A DNA stretch of 32,221 nt from Nocardioides stalactiti (lineage in GTDB: Bacteria; Actinomycetota; Actinomycetes; Propionibacteriales; Nocardioidaceae), in contig NZ_JACEFC010000046.1 in assembly GCF_014180715.1 (NCBI RefSeq), positions 1-32,221 of the forward strand, written 5' to 3'. Shown here one piece after another: positions 17,557 through 25,433 of the stretch. Below the pieces are notes generated by a model that saw nothing but the letters and a program-made list of their open reading frames with translations, was not told where the DNA came from and did not search any database. The translations under genes and the position numbers were made by a program. Each line of letters starts with the position of its first letter. The first letter of the stretch is position 1.

Positions 17557-17591
17557 GGGTCCACTGTCGATCGGCCGGGGCCGCGCAACTA

Positions 17592-17629
17592 GTCCAAGAT
17601 CGCGACCTGGGGGGTCCAGATTCACGACC
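17592..17629. promoter_or_regulatory. Two direct repeats, candidate HxlR operator
   Basis: GTCCAAGATCGCGACC (17592-17607) and GTCCAGATTCACGACC (17614-17629) match at 12 of 16 positions and start 22 bp apart, about two helical turns. They lie between the divergent dehydrogenase and HxlR genes and reach the -35 region of the HxlR gene. Confidence 0.5.
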
Positions 17630-17648
17630 AAGGCCGGACTGAAGGTGC

Positions 17649-17654
17649 GATCAT
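17649..17654 (+). promoter_or_regulatory. Weak leaderless-type -10 element GATCAT for the HxlR gene
   Basis: GATCAT keeps the A2 and T6 of TANNNT and ends 6 nt before the ATG at 17661, the same geometry as the stronger sites. The opposite gene has GACAGT (17563-17568, minus strand) 6 nt before its ATG. Confidence 0.35.
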
Positions 17655-17660
17655 GCCGTC

Positions 17661-18359
17661 ATGCCTGACTACGGGGACTACTGCCCGGTGCAGATGGCAG
17701 CCGAGGTGGTCGCGGACCGCTGGACGCCTCTCATCATCCGCGAGCTGGTGCTCGGCAACACGCGCTTCAACGACATCGCCCGAGCGATGCCGGGGATGTC
17801 GCGCTCCTTGCTGGTCCAGCGCCTGCGCCACCTGGAGAAGAAGGCCGTCGTCGAGACCTGGCCCTCGCCCACCGGCCGCGGCAGCGAGTACCACCTGACC
17901 GCCGCCGGCCAGGACCTCAGCCGGGTCATCGACGTGCTCGGGCGCTGGGCGATCGAGTGGCTCTTCGACGACCTCCGGCCGCACGACGTGCCGCCGACGA
18001 CGCTGATGTGGTGGATGCGACGCCGGGTCAACCCCGAGGCGCTGCCGCCGGCCCGCACCGTGGTGGAGTTCCGGCACACGGCCCCTGAGCCCCAGACCAT
18101 CTGGTTCGTCCTCGACCGGGGCGACGTGTCGGTCTGCCACCAGCACCCCGGCTTCGAGGTCGACGTGGTCGCCACGGCGACGACCGCCGAATTCGCCGAC
18201 GTGTTCCAGGGCTACCGGACCTGGCAGGAGGCCGTCGCCGAGGACCGGATCGAGGTGCTCGGACCGCCCCGGCTCACCCGCGCGCTGCCGCGCTGGTTCC
18301 TGTGGAGCCCCTGGGCCGAGGTCACCCGCGAGCGCGCCGACCGCGCCGCTGCCGGATGA
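17661..18359 (+). CDS. HxlR-family regulator with extra C-terminal domain
   Basis: Residues 1-105 are an HxlR winged helix-turn-helix: the family cysteine C8 in YCPVQMAAEV, DRWTPLIIRELVLG, RFNDIARAMPGMSRSLLVQR, and the wing at SPTGRGSEYHLTAAG. Ordinary HxlR proteins end near residue 110-150. Here another 120 residues continue with beta-rich sequence (VEFRHTAPEPQTIWFVLDRG onward) and TWQEAVAEDRIEVLGPPRL. This resembles SCP2 sterol-carrier-like domains, so it may sense a lipid or acyl-CoA. That would fit control of the divergent acyl-CoA dehydrogenase. Its stop overlaps the next start (ATGA). Confidence 0.88.
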   Translation: MPDYGDYCPVQMAAEVVADRWTPLIIRELVLGNTRFNDIARAMPGMSRSLLVQRLRHLEKKAVVETWPSPTGRGSEYHLTAAGQDLSRVIDVLGRWAIEWLFDDLRPHDVPPTTLMWWMRRRVNPEALPPARTVVEFRHTAPEPQTIWFVLDRGDVSVCHQHPGFEVDVVATATTAEFADVFQGYRTWQEAVAEDRIEVLGPPRLTRALPRWFLWSPWAEVTRERADRAAAG

Positions 18360-19234
18360 GGCGGGTCCCCGACCGGGTCTCGCTGCACGCGTCCTGCCCC
18401 GCCGACCCCGGCCGCGACGGCCTCTACACCGCCGACGAGCTCTACGACGCCACGCCGTACGCCGCCTCGCTCGACGCCCGCGCCTACGCCTGGGCGCTCG
18501 CGGAGCGCTCCCCCGAGGCGCTCCTCAGCCGCGCGCTCCACGACGAGGGCATCGACCAGGCGCTCGGCCGGTGGTGCGAGGGCCGGCACCTGGTGGGCGT
18601 GATGGGCGGCCACGCGGCAGCCCGCGGCAGCCAGGACTACCTCGACGCGGCCCGACTGGGGCGGGTCCTCGGCAGCCGCCACACGGTGGCGACCGGCGGC
18701 GGCCCGGGGGCGATGGAGGCGGCCAACCTCGGCGCGTCGCTCGCCCACGCCGACGACGCGGTGCTGGAGGCCGCGGTGACCGCCGTGGCCACGGTGCCGG
18801 GCTTCCGCCCCTCCGTCGACGACTGGGCGGCCAGCGCCCGCCGCGCGCAGGCCCTCGGGCCCGAGCCGAGCCCCACCCTGGGCGTGCCGACCTGGCACTA
18901 CGGTCACGAGCCGCCGAACCTGTTCGCCACCGCGATCGCGAAGTACTTCCGCAACGCCCAGCGCGAGGCGATCCTGCTCCAGGTCTGCGACGCCGGGATC
19001 GTCTTCCTCCCCGGCGCCGGGGGCACCGTGCAGGAGGTCTTCCAGGACGCCTGCGAGAACTACTACGCCGATCCGGACGACGTCGCGCCGATGGTGCTCG
19101 TCGGCCGACGCTACTGGACCGAGGTCCTGCCCGCCTGGCCGCTGCTGCGGGCCCTCGCGCAGGGCCGCCCCATGGAGCCCCACGTCCACCTGGTCGAGAC
19201 CGTCGACGAGGCCGCCGCACTCCTCGACGTGTGA
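18356..19234 (+). CDS. LOG-family Rossmann protein (lysine decarboxylase-like fold)
   Basis: The ATG at 18356 overlaps the HxlR stop by four bases and gives 292 residues; an earlier in-frame ATG at 18302 lies wholly within HxlR and is rejected. LOG signatures are VATGGGPGAMEAANLGA (GGGPGAME at 114-121) and PGAGGTVQEVFQ (219-227), the PGGxGTxxE phosphoribosyl-binding motif with Ala for the second Gly. LOG enzymes hydrolyse nucleoside 5'-monophosphates, including cytokinin ribotides in plants. This longer bacterial form has extra N-terminal helices and an unknown substrate. Coupling to the HxlR gene suggests co-expression. Confidence 0.87.
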   Translation: MRRVPDRVSLHASCPADPGRDGLYTADELYDATPYAASLDARAYAWALAERSPEALLSRALHDEGIDQALGRWCEGRHLVGVMGGHAAARGSQDYLDAARLGRVLGSRHTVATGGGPGAMEAANLGASLAHADDAVLEAAVTAVATVPGFRPSVDDWAASARRAQALGPEPSPTLGVPTWHYGHEPPNLFATAIAKYFRNAQREAILLQVCDAGIVFLPGAGGTVQEVFQDACENYYADPDDVAPMVLVGRRYWTEVLPAWPLLRALAQGRPMEPHVHLVETVDEAAALLDV

Positions 19235-19253
19235 CGACGAGCTCCTCGCGCGG

Positions 19254-20441
19254 TCAGGAGGCGAGCAGCTCCACCCGCCGGGTGATGACGGCGCGGTAGT
19301 GGCCGAGGAGCTGCTCGTTGATCGCCTGCCACGAGCGCTCCTGCACGCTGCGGATCGCCGCCGCCCGGATCCGGTCGCGGGTCGCGCGGTCGCTGACCAG
19401 CCGGTCCACGGCCGCGGCCATCGCGGCTCCGTCCCCGGGCTCGTAGAGCAGTCCCGTCACGCCGTCGCAGACGACGTCGACCGGACCGCCGCGAGCGGGC
19501 GCGACGACCGGTACGGCGGAGGCGAGCGCCTCCTGCGCCGACTGGCAGAACGTCTCGTGGCGCCCGGTGTGGACGAACACGTCGAGGGCGGCATAGGCAC
19601 GGCTCAGGTCCTGCCCGTGCAGCAGCCCGAGGAACCGGGCGTCCGGCAGCAGGCCACGCAGCCGCTGCTCCTCGGGCCCGGTGCCCACGAGCACGAGCTG
19701 GAGCCGCGGGTCGTCGGCGAGGTGGGTCAGGAGCTCGAGCTCCTTCTCGGCGGCGAGCCGACCGACGTAGCCGACGATCATCCGGCCCTCCGGGGACAGC
19801 TCACGGCGCAGCCCCTCGTCGCGGTGCTTCGGGTGGAACGCGTGCAGGTCGACGCCGCGACCCCACCGCTCGAGGCCGGGGATCCCGAGCTCGAGGAGCT
19901 GTGCCAGGCTGGCCGTCGACGGCGCGAGGGTGCGGTCCACCTGGACGTGGATCTTGCGGGTCAGGGCCGCCGCCGCGCGGGCGCCGCCCGGGACGTCGTA
20001 CCGCTCGGCGAAGCCGACGAGGTCGGTCTGGTAGATCGCGACCGTCGGGATGCCGAGCTCGCCCGCCGCCCGGGCGGCCTGGTAGCCGAGGGTGGCCGGC
20101 GAGGCGATGTGGACGACGTCGGGGCGGAACCGGAGCATCACGGCGCGGAGCCGGCGCCGCGTCTCCAGGCCGATCCGGAAGTCCTTGTAGAAGGGCAGGT
20201 TCGCTCCGCGGGCGCGGGTCACCCGGAAGCCGGCGTAGAGGTCCGGACCGGTCGGTGCGACCAGCTCGGCCTCGTGGCCCTCGGCAGCGAGGTGCTCGAG
20301 CACCCGGCGCACAGAATTGGTCACTCCGTTGATCTGCGGGAGGAAGGACTCGGAGACGACGAGGACGCGCAGCCGGTCGCCTGCGGGCGACGAAGCGGGC
20401 GACGAAGCGGGCCGGAGGCTCAGAACCGTGGTGTCGACCAT
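19254..20441 (-). CDS. GT4-family glycosyltransferase, MgtA/PimB-like
   Basis: The 395-residue product is a GT-B-fold retaining glycosyltransferase. The N-terminal domain opens with LRVLVVSESFLPQINGVTNS (residues 24-43), the signature of GDP-mannose-dependent mannosyltransferases that act on glycolipids. The C-terminal domain has VGYVGRLAAEKELELL and the E-x7-E motif (E296 and E304) in HETFCQSAQEALA. The likely product is a mannosylated glycolipid at the cytosolic face of the membrane; the acceptor is unknown. An Ala-Ser-Pro repeat near residues 12-20 precedes the fold. It converges on the LOG gene with 19 bp between stops. A TAGCGT element lies 7 nt before the ATG. Confidence 0.9.
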   Translation of the reverse strand: MVDTTVLSLRPASSPASSPAGDRLRVLVVSESFLPQINGVTNSVRRVLEHLAAEGHEAELVAPTGPDLYAGFRVTRARGANLPFYKDFRIGLETRRRLRAVMLRFRPDVVHIASPATLGYQAARAAGELGIPTVAIYQTDLVGFAERYDVPGGARAAAALTRKIHVQVDRTLAPSTASLAQLLELGIPGLERWGRGVDLHAFHPKHRDEGLRRELSPEGRMIVGYVGRLAAEKELELLTHLADDPRLQLVLVGTGPEEQRLRGLLPDARFLGLLHGQDLSRAYAALDVFVHTGRHETFCQSAQEALASAVPVVAPARGGPVDVVCDGVTGLLYEPGDGAAMAAAVDRLVSDRATRDRIRAAAIRSVQERSWQAINEQLLGHYRAVITRRVELLAS

Positions 20442-20448
20442 GGCGCCG

Positions 20449-20454
20449 ACGCTA
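20449..20454 (-). promoter_or_regulatory. Leaderless -10 element TAGCGT for the GT4 gene
   Basis: TAGCGT on the minus strand ends 7 nt before the ATG at 20441. No ribosome site is visible in the gap. Confidence 0.55.
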
Positions 20455-20531
20455 GGAAGGAGCGACCAACGACCGGGAAGGCCGACACGAGCCCGGCGTG
20501 ACCTGCCGATGAACAGGAGGTCTGGACCAGC

Positions 20532-20561
20532 GTGACCTCGGTCACCCTCCGCTCGTTACAT
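20532..20561 (+). promoter_or_regulatory. Promoter with palindrome ahead of the metallophosphoesterase
   Basis: GTGACC-TC-GGTCAC (20532-20545) is a palindrome with perfect 6-bp arms. Its left arm GTGACC can serve as a -35, 18 bp before a -10 TTACAT (20556-20561). That element ends 5 nt before the GTG at 20567, so the mRNA may be leaderless. A dimeric regulator bound here would cover the -35. Confidence 0.42.
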
Positions 20562-20566
20562 CTGCC

Positions 20567-22267
20567 GTGAAGTTGTCACGTCGCGACCTATTCCGTGCTG
20601 GTGCCATCGCTGGAGGTGTCGCCGCCGCAGGCGCCGGCGCCGTGGCACTCCCCTCCCTGGCCCGTGCCGCCGTCACCGCGCGCACGACCCTGAACCGGAC
20701 CCTCAAGCCGGGTCCACCCAATGCCCTGGGCTACTCCAAGATCGTCGCCGCCGCCGGCGAGGTCCGCCAGGTGCGCACCGACCTCGGCGTCACCGCCCAG
20801 GCGGGCCGCACCATCCGGCGCCGGGGGCTCCAGGCGTTCGTCCAGTTCAGCGACATCCACATCGTCGACGACCAGTCGCCGGCACGCGTGGAGTGGGTGG
20901 ACCGGTTCGAGACGCCCGGCCTGTTCTCCTCGTCGTACCGTCCCCAGGAGATGCTGTCCGCCCAGGTCGCCGACGCGATGGTGCAGGCCGTCAACGCCCA
21001 GAAGAAGGGCCCGGTCAGCGGCCTGCCGTTGGCGTTCGCCATCGAGACGGGCGACAACTCCGACAACTGCCAGTACAACGAGATCCGCTGGAACATCGAT
21101 GTGCTCTCCGGCGGCGTCATCCGGCCCGACAGCGGCAGCACCGCCGCCTACGAGGGCGTGGCCGACAACAACGTCCTCTACTACGACCGTCACTACTGGC
21201 ACCCGGACCCGGTCCCGGCGGGCAAGAAGGCCGACAAGTACAAGGCCGAGCACGGCTTCCCGACGGTCCCCGGCCTGCTCAACGCGGCGCGCCGGCCGTT
21301 CACGGCCCCCGGGCTCGACATCGAGTGGTACTCCGTCTTCGGCAACCACGACGGTCTCGTGCAGGGCAACTTCCCGCACACCCTCCAGCTCTCCACGCTC
21401 GCCGTCGGGCCGCTCAAGATCATCTCGCCGCCCGCCGGCGTCAGCGACGTCGACGTGCAGGACGCGCTGACCGACCTCGACCCGCTCCGGCTGGTCGACG
21501 ACCTCGTCGTGTCGCCGTACATCCGCCCGGTGACGCCCGACCCGAAGCGGCGCAGCGTGACCCGCAAGGAGGTCGTCGAGGAGCACTTCACGACGACCGG
21601 TGCCCCCGTCGGCCACGGCTTCACCGACACCAACCGGACCGACGGCACGGCGTACTACTACTTCGACAAGGGCGACTTCCGGCACGTCGTCATGGACTCG
21701 GTCAACCCCAACGGCTACGCCGACGGCTCGCTCGACCCCGACCAGTTCGCCTGGCTCAAGGCGACCATCGAGGCCGCTGCGGGCAAGGCGGTCATCGTCT
21801 ACAGCCACCACACGAGCTCGACGATGTCGAACCCGCTGATCCTCACCGGCGGCGACACGGGCCTCCCCCGCGTCCTCGGCGGCGACGTCGTGACCTACCT
21901 GTTGACGCAGGCGCACGTCATCGCGTGGGTCAACGGCCACACGCACAACAACTCGATCAAGGCCCACAAGAACGCGGCCGGCACCGGCGGGTTCTGGGAG
22001 ATCAACACGGCCTCCCACATCGACTACCCCCAGCAGGCTCGGATCATCGAGGTCCTCGACAACAAGGACGGCACCTGGTCGATCATCACGACGATCCTCG
22101 ACCACGCCGGCCCGCCCAACCGCGGCACCGACCTCAGCAGCACGTTGGCTCTCGCGAGCCTCAGCCGCGAGCTCTCCGTCAACGACCCGCAGAACAACCT
22201 GGCGTCCTCCACGGGGACCCCGCAGGATCGCAACGTCGAGCTACTGATCGACAACCCGCTGGCCTGA
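20567..22267 (+). CDS. Tat-exported metallophosphoesterase (TIGR03767/PPA1498-like)
   Basis: The 566-residue product has a Tat signal ([10 protein letters not shown] with R5 and R6, hydrophobic stretch, cleavage near LARA at 31-34). All calcineurin-like metal motifs are present: FSDIH (D96, H98), ETGDN (D163), GNHD (N260, H261, D262), YSHH (H414, H415) and NGHTH (H458, H460). The size and the [12 protein letters not shown]-terminal segment fit the actinobacterial PPA1498 family; its substrate is not known. Tat export suggests cofactor metals are loaded in the cytoplasm before secretion. The transcript ends at a strong hairpin 22 bases after the stop. Confidence 0.92.
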   Translation: MKLSRRDLFRAGAIAGGVAAAGAGAVALPSLARAAVTARTTLNRTLKPGPPNALGYSKIVAAAGEVRQVRTDLGVTAQAGRTIRRRGLQAFVQFSDIHIVDDQSPARVEWVDRFETPGLFSSSYRPQEMLSAQVADAMVQAVNAQKKGPVSGLPLAFAIETGDNSDNCQYNEIRWNIDVLSGGVIRPDSGSTAAYEGVADNNVLYYDRHYWHPDPVPAGKKADKYKAEHGFPTVPGLLNAARRPFTAPGLDIEWYSVFGNHDGLVQGNFPHTLQLSTLAVGPLKIISPPAGVSDVDVQDALTDLDPLRLVDDLVVSPYIRPVTPDPKRRSVTRKEVVEEHFTTTGAPVGHGFTDTNRTDGTAYYYFDKGDFRHVVMDSVNPNGYADGSLDPDQFAWLKATIEAAAGKAVIVYSHHTSSTMSNPLILTGGDTGLPRVLGGDVVTYLLTQAHVIAWVNGHTHNNSIKAHKNAAGTGGFWEINTASHIDYPQQARIIEVLDNKDGTWSIITTILDHAGPPNRGTDLSSTLALASLSRELSVNDPQNNLASSTGTPQDRNVELLIDNPLA

Positions 22268-22289
22268 GCCGCCCGCCCGGCACCCGCCT

Positions 22290-22320
22290 CCAGCCCCTGA
22301 CCCCCTGGGTCAGGGGCTGG
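22290..22320. terminator. Bidirectional terminator hairpin, 14-bp perfect stem
   Basis: Bases 22290-22303 and 22307-22320 are perfect inverted repeats around a 3-nt loop (CCT). The hairpin ends the metallophosphoesterase transcript and also lies at the end of the convergent gene, whose TGA stop (22312-22310) is inside the stem. There is no long U-tract on either side, as is usual in high-GC actinobacteria. Confidence 0.85.
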
Positions 22321-23641
22321 TCGCTATCTGGACCCGATAGCTGCTCTCCGGTGGCTCCACGACCCACGCGGCGACCGCGCGGCCCGGCGCTCCGGCGGCG
22401 GTGTGCGCGGCGACGATCCGCTTGTACGGTGACAGGCTCTGCAACCGGCCGAGAGCACCGTCGAGGGTGAAGCTCCGCCCCTGGATCCGGATGCCGTCGG
22501 GGTTCGACGTCCACACGACCGTGTACTGCCCGGGTCCGGTCGTCGCAAGGAACGGGAAGCTCGCGTTGTAGGTGGTCGGGGTCAGCCAGAACGCGGTCCC
22601 GAGGGTGCCGTCTGCCCGGAACCGGCGGGCCCGCAGCCGGTTGACCGACACGAATGTCTCGTAGACCACGACCCCGCCGCCGCTGCCGTCGGTCACGACG
22701 TTGGCCTCGTCGATGTCGAGCTCGCTCGTCGCCGAGACCAGCACCGGGGTCCCCCTGACCGAGGCCTTGGACAGGGTTCCCGCGAACACGCGGTAATTGC
22801 CGGCCGCCTCGTCCCACTGCTCCCAGGTGACGACCGCGTCGCCGTCGGCGTCGATGCAGACGTTGGCCTCGCGCGCCGGGCCGGTGGCCGGCGACATGGT
22901 CCGGATCGGACCGAGCGACCCGTCCGGCCTGATCATCCGGGCCTGGATGGACAGCTCGCCGTTGTGGTGGATCCGCCACGCCACCACGGTCTGGCCGTTG
23001 GCAGCCGTGGCGTGCGGGATCGGCGAGGCGAAGGAGTCCAGGTGGAGGTTGGTGACCGGGGTGACGGCCACCGTCGTGCCGAGGACCGAGGTCTTGGTCA
23101 TCGTGCGCGTGGCGATCTGGTCGTCCCCGGACTGGGTCCACAGCAGCCGCGCCTTGCCGGTGGCGTCGAGCTCGACGTGGCCGTGGTTGGTGGAGGCCGA
23201 GGCAGGGGCTACGGTCCGCAGCGGTCCCAGCGCGGTCGCCGTCACGGTCCGGGCCACGATGGCAGGACTGCTGAAGGACTCTGCCGACTCCATCACCACG
23301 TAGCCGACGCCGTCCTCGGTGAGCGCCACGTCGTTGGGATAGCTGTCGTACCCGACCGGCGAGATCACCACCGTGCGCGGCGCGGAGCCGTCGCCCGGGC
23401 GGAATGACGCCCGGGTGCGGTAGTCCGCGCCGTCGTAGTACCACCACGCCACGAGCACGTCGCCCCGCGCGTTGATCGCCACCCGCGGGCTGCGCGAGTC
23501 GACCCCGTCCGGGGTGAGGTAGCGGGCCGGGCTGAAGTCCGCGTGCGCCGGCTGCGGGAGCAGCACCACGATCGTCGCGACGGCCGTTCCGGCCGCGGCC
23601 AGCAGTCGTCGAACTCGTCGTCCGGGACGTCGGAGGGGCAC
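22310..23641 (-). CDS. Secreted eight-repeat protein, probable beta-propeller
   Basis: A Sec signal peptide (RRPGRRVRRLL, hydrophobic core, PAHA) is probably cleaved near residue 34. The remaining 410 residues are eight repeats of about 51 residues, each with a strand ending in an aromatic or Met anchor: VLVAWW (62-67), VGYVVM (112-117), ARLLW (164-168), TVVAW (218-222), AVVTW (269-273), GVVVY (323-327), TVVW (374-377) and AVAAW (422-426). This pattern fits a beta-propeller; no enzyme motif is seen and the function is unknown. GTG at 23641 follows a good ribosome site (GGAAGAGG, 6-nt spacing). Its stop lies inside the terminator stem. Confidence 0.85.
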   Translation of the reverse strand: MPLRRPGRRVRRLLAAAGTAVATIVVLLPQPAHADFSPARYLTPDGVDSRSPRVAINARGDVLVAWWYYDGADYRTRASFRPGDGSAPRTVVISPVGYDSYPNDVALTEDGVGYVVMESAESFSSPAIVARTVTATALGPLRTVAPASASTNHGHVELDATGKARLLWTQSGDDQIATRTMTKTSVLGTTVAVTPVTNLHLDSFASPIPHATAANGQTVVAWRIHHNGELSIQARMIRPDGSLGPIRTMSPATGPAREANVCIDADGDAVVTWEQWDEAAGNYRVFAGTLSKASVRGTPVLVSATSELDIDEANVVTDGSGGGVVVYETFVSVNRLRARRFRADGTLGTAFWLTPTTYNASFPFLATTGPGQYTVVWTSNPDGIRIQGRSFTLDGALGRLQSLSPYKRIVAAHTAAGAPGRAVAAWVVEPPESSYRVQIATSP

Positions 23642-23675
23642 AGGGGACCTCTTCCACCAAGGGCCCCGGACACCC

Positions 23676-23704
23676 GCCTTACACAGTCAAGCCGACCTTA
23701 ACAA
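23676..23704 (-). promoter_or_regulatory. Candidate promoter of the eight-repeat protein gene
   Basis: On the minus strand TTGTTA (23704-23699) is followed by a 17-bp spacer and TAAGGC (23681-23676). The -10 lacks the final T. This would leave a leader of about 27 nt containing the GGAAGAGG ribosome site. Confidence 0.35.
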
Positions 23705-23745
23705 CTCGGGACCGCCGAGAGGATCGATTCGTACGAGACCGGGGC

Positions 23746-24891
23746 TCAGGCACCGTCAGGAGCGGCCGCGAGCTGACCGCAGGCGCCGTCGATCTCGCGG
23801 CCGCGGGTGTCCCTGACGGTCGTCGGGACACCCTTGGCCTCGAGCCGGCGGACGAACTCGCGCTCGTCAGCCGGGTCGGAGGCGGTCCACTTCGAACCCG
23901 GGGTCGGGTTGAGCGGGATCAGGTTGACGTGGACCCAGCCCCAGTCGCCGTACGACGTGAGGACGTCGCCGAGGAGGTCGGCGCGCCACGCCTGGTCGTT
24001 GATGCCGCGCATCATGGCGTACTCGATGGAGACCCGGCGCTTGGTCGTCTGGGCGTAGTGCCAGGCCGCCTCGACGGTCTCCGCGACGGAGAACCGGGTG
24101 TTGATCGGGACCAGCTCGTTGCGCAGCTCGTCGTCGGGGGCGTGCAGGCTCAGGGCCAGGGTCACCGGGATGCCCTCGTCGGCCAGCTGACGGATCCGCG
24201 GCACCAGCCCGACGGTGGACACCGTGATCCCGCGCGCGGACATGCCGAGGCCGTCGGGCGCCGGGTCGGTCAGGCGACGGACGGCGCCGATGACGGCCTT
24301 GTAGTTGGCCAGCGGCTCCCCCATGCCCATGAAGACCACGTTGGAGACTCGGCCGGGGCCGCCGGCGACCTCGTCGCGAGCGAGCGCGCGGGAGCCGGCG
24401 ACGACCTGCTCGACGATCTCGGCGGTCGACATGTTGCGCTGGAGGCCGCCCTGCCCGGTCGCGCAGAACGGGCACGCCATGCCACAACCCGCCTGGCTGG
24501 AGACGCACATCGTCACGCGGCCCGGGTAGCGCATCAAGACCGACTCGACGAGCGCGCCGTCGAAGAGACGCCACAGCGTCTTGCGGGTGGTGCCCTTGTC
24601 GGCCTCGAGGGTCCGCAGCGGGGTCATCAGGTCCGGCAGCAGTGCCGCGACCAGCTCCTCGCGCTGGGCCGCCGGCAGGTCCGTCATCTCCGCCGGGTCG
24701 TCGACGAGCCGCGCGAAGTAGTGGGTGGACAGCTGCTTGGCGCGGAAGCCCGGCAGGCCGAGCTCGACCAGGCGCGCCTTGCGCTCCTCGGCGTCGAGGT
24801 CGGCCAGGTGCGGCGGGGGCTTCTTGCGTCCCTTCGGCTCGGCGAGCACGAGGGGAAGCCGGACGGGCTCGTCAGACACGGGAGAAGTCAC
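23746..24891 (-). CDS. rlmN: 23S rRNA (adenine(2503)-C(2))-methyltransferase RlmN
   Basis: RlmN is a radical-SAM enzyme that methylates C2 of A2503 in 23S rRNA and of A37 in some tRNAs. The 381-residue product has the CxxxCxxC iron-sulfur motif in GCGMACPFC (C136, C140, C143). Its two mechanistic cysteines are C129 (RVTMCVSSQ) and C371 (IDGACGQL), equivalent to C118 and C355 of E. coli. The SAM-binding GMGEPLANY follows. The GTG start at 24891 overlaps the stop of the upstream membrane-protein gene (GTGA), indicating coupling. A GTG at residue 5 is an alternative start. It ends the rpsB-tsf-pyrH-frr-cdsA-rlmN block. Confidence 0.96.
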   Translation of the reverse strand: MTSPVSDEPVRLPLVLAEPKGRKKPPPHLADLDAEERKARLVELGLPGFRAKQLSTHYFARLVDDPAEMTDLPAAQREELVAALLPDLMTPLRTLEADKGTTRKTLWRLFDGALVESVLMRYPGRVTMCVSSQAGCGMACPFCATGQGGLQRNMSTAEIVEQVVAGSRALARDEVAGGPGRVSNVVFMGMGEPLANYKAVIGAVRRLTDPAPDGLGMSARGITVSTVGLVPRIRQLADEGIPVTLALSLHAPDDELRNELVPINTRFSVAETVEAAWHYAQTTKRRVSIEYAMMRGINDQAWRADLLGDVLTSYGDWGWVHVNLIPLNPTPGSKWTASDPADEREFVRRLEAKGVPTTVRDTRGREIDGACGQLAAAPDGA

Positions 24892-25271
24892 CGATCACGG
24901 TAGATGAGGTAGTACAGGACGCCCACGGCGACGCCGACCACGACGACAGCGGTCGCGACCACGCCGAACAGCATGTAGCGACCGAAGCGGCGGGTGCGGC
25001 CCGGGACGAGCAAGCCGATCGGGACGACCAGGGTGAGCAGCACGAACGGGAAGAGCTCCTCAGCGCGCTCGTAGCCGACCAGAGCCTTGAGGATGGCGGC
25101 ATAGGTGCCGGGGACCAGGATGATGAAGGCCATCCCGGTGAAGAACCCGGAGAGCGGGAAGAACACCGGGTGCTCGCGGTGCCACCAGTCGGGGCGGCGG
25201 ACGCCGGCAGGCGCGACGACCCGATCCGGGTCGGTCGCGGTCGTCCCGGAGGTCTCCACTGCCTGATCCAT
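24888..25271 (-). CDS. Small integral membrane protein coupled to rlmN (127 aa)
   Basis: I do not recognise this family. The product has a polar N-terminal 35 residues with [15 protein letters not shown], then probably three membrane helices: [20 protein letters not shown] (41-60), [19 protein letters not shown] (73-91) and [20 protein letters not shown] (100-119). It ends in YYLIYRDR. A basic loop, RTRRFGRY, joins the last two. The start is ATG 25271 or the adjacent GTG 25274. The stop overlaps the rlmN start by four bases, so translation of rlmN may depend on it. It may serve as a regulatory partner or simply carry the promoter. Confidence 0.8.
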   Translation of the reverse strand: MDQAVETSGTTATDPDRVVAPAGVRRPDWWHREHPVFFPLSGFFTGMAFIILVPGTYAAILKALVGYERAEELFPFVLLTLVVPIGLLVPGRTRRFGRYMLFGVVATAVVVVGVAVGVLYYLIYRDR

Positions 25272-25279
25272 CACGCCCG

Positions 25280-25285
25280 ATGCTA
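25280..25285 (-). promoter_or_regulatory. -10 element TAGCAT for the membrane protein-rlmN operon
   Basis: TAGCAT on the minus strand ends 5 nt before GTG 25274 and 8 nt before ATG 25271. The transcript is therefore expected to start at or within a few bases of the start codon. Confidence 0.5.
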
Positions 25286-25433
25286 CCGGCCCGGCGTGTC
25301 GGGAGCGCGATCGCGAGCCACCGTGACTAGTCCGTCCCCGACCGATCGGAGGATCCCTCCTGAAACAAAGTCCGGTTACCGTGGAGGCGCGGCCTGGCGG
25401 CATTTCGGGAGCGGCCGCTGAAGGGATCTCGCC

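Noticed and set aside
20383..20411. 12-bp direct repeat (GCGGGCGACGAA, 2.4 copies) as a regulatory site
   Set aside because: It lies within the start of the GT4 coding sequence and simply encodes the Ala-Ser-Pro repeat of its disordered N terminus.
20541..20566. PhoP (Pho-box) direct repeats before the metallophosphoesterase
   Set aside because: GGTCACC occurs once, but the expected second repeat 11 bp later is not there.
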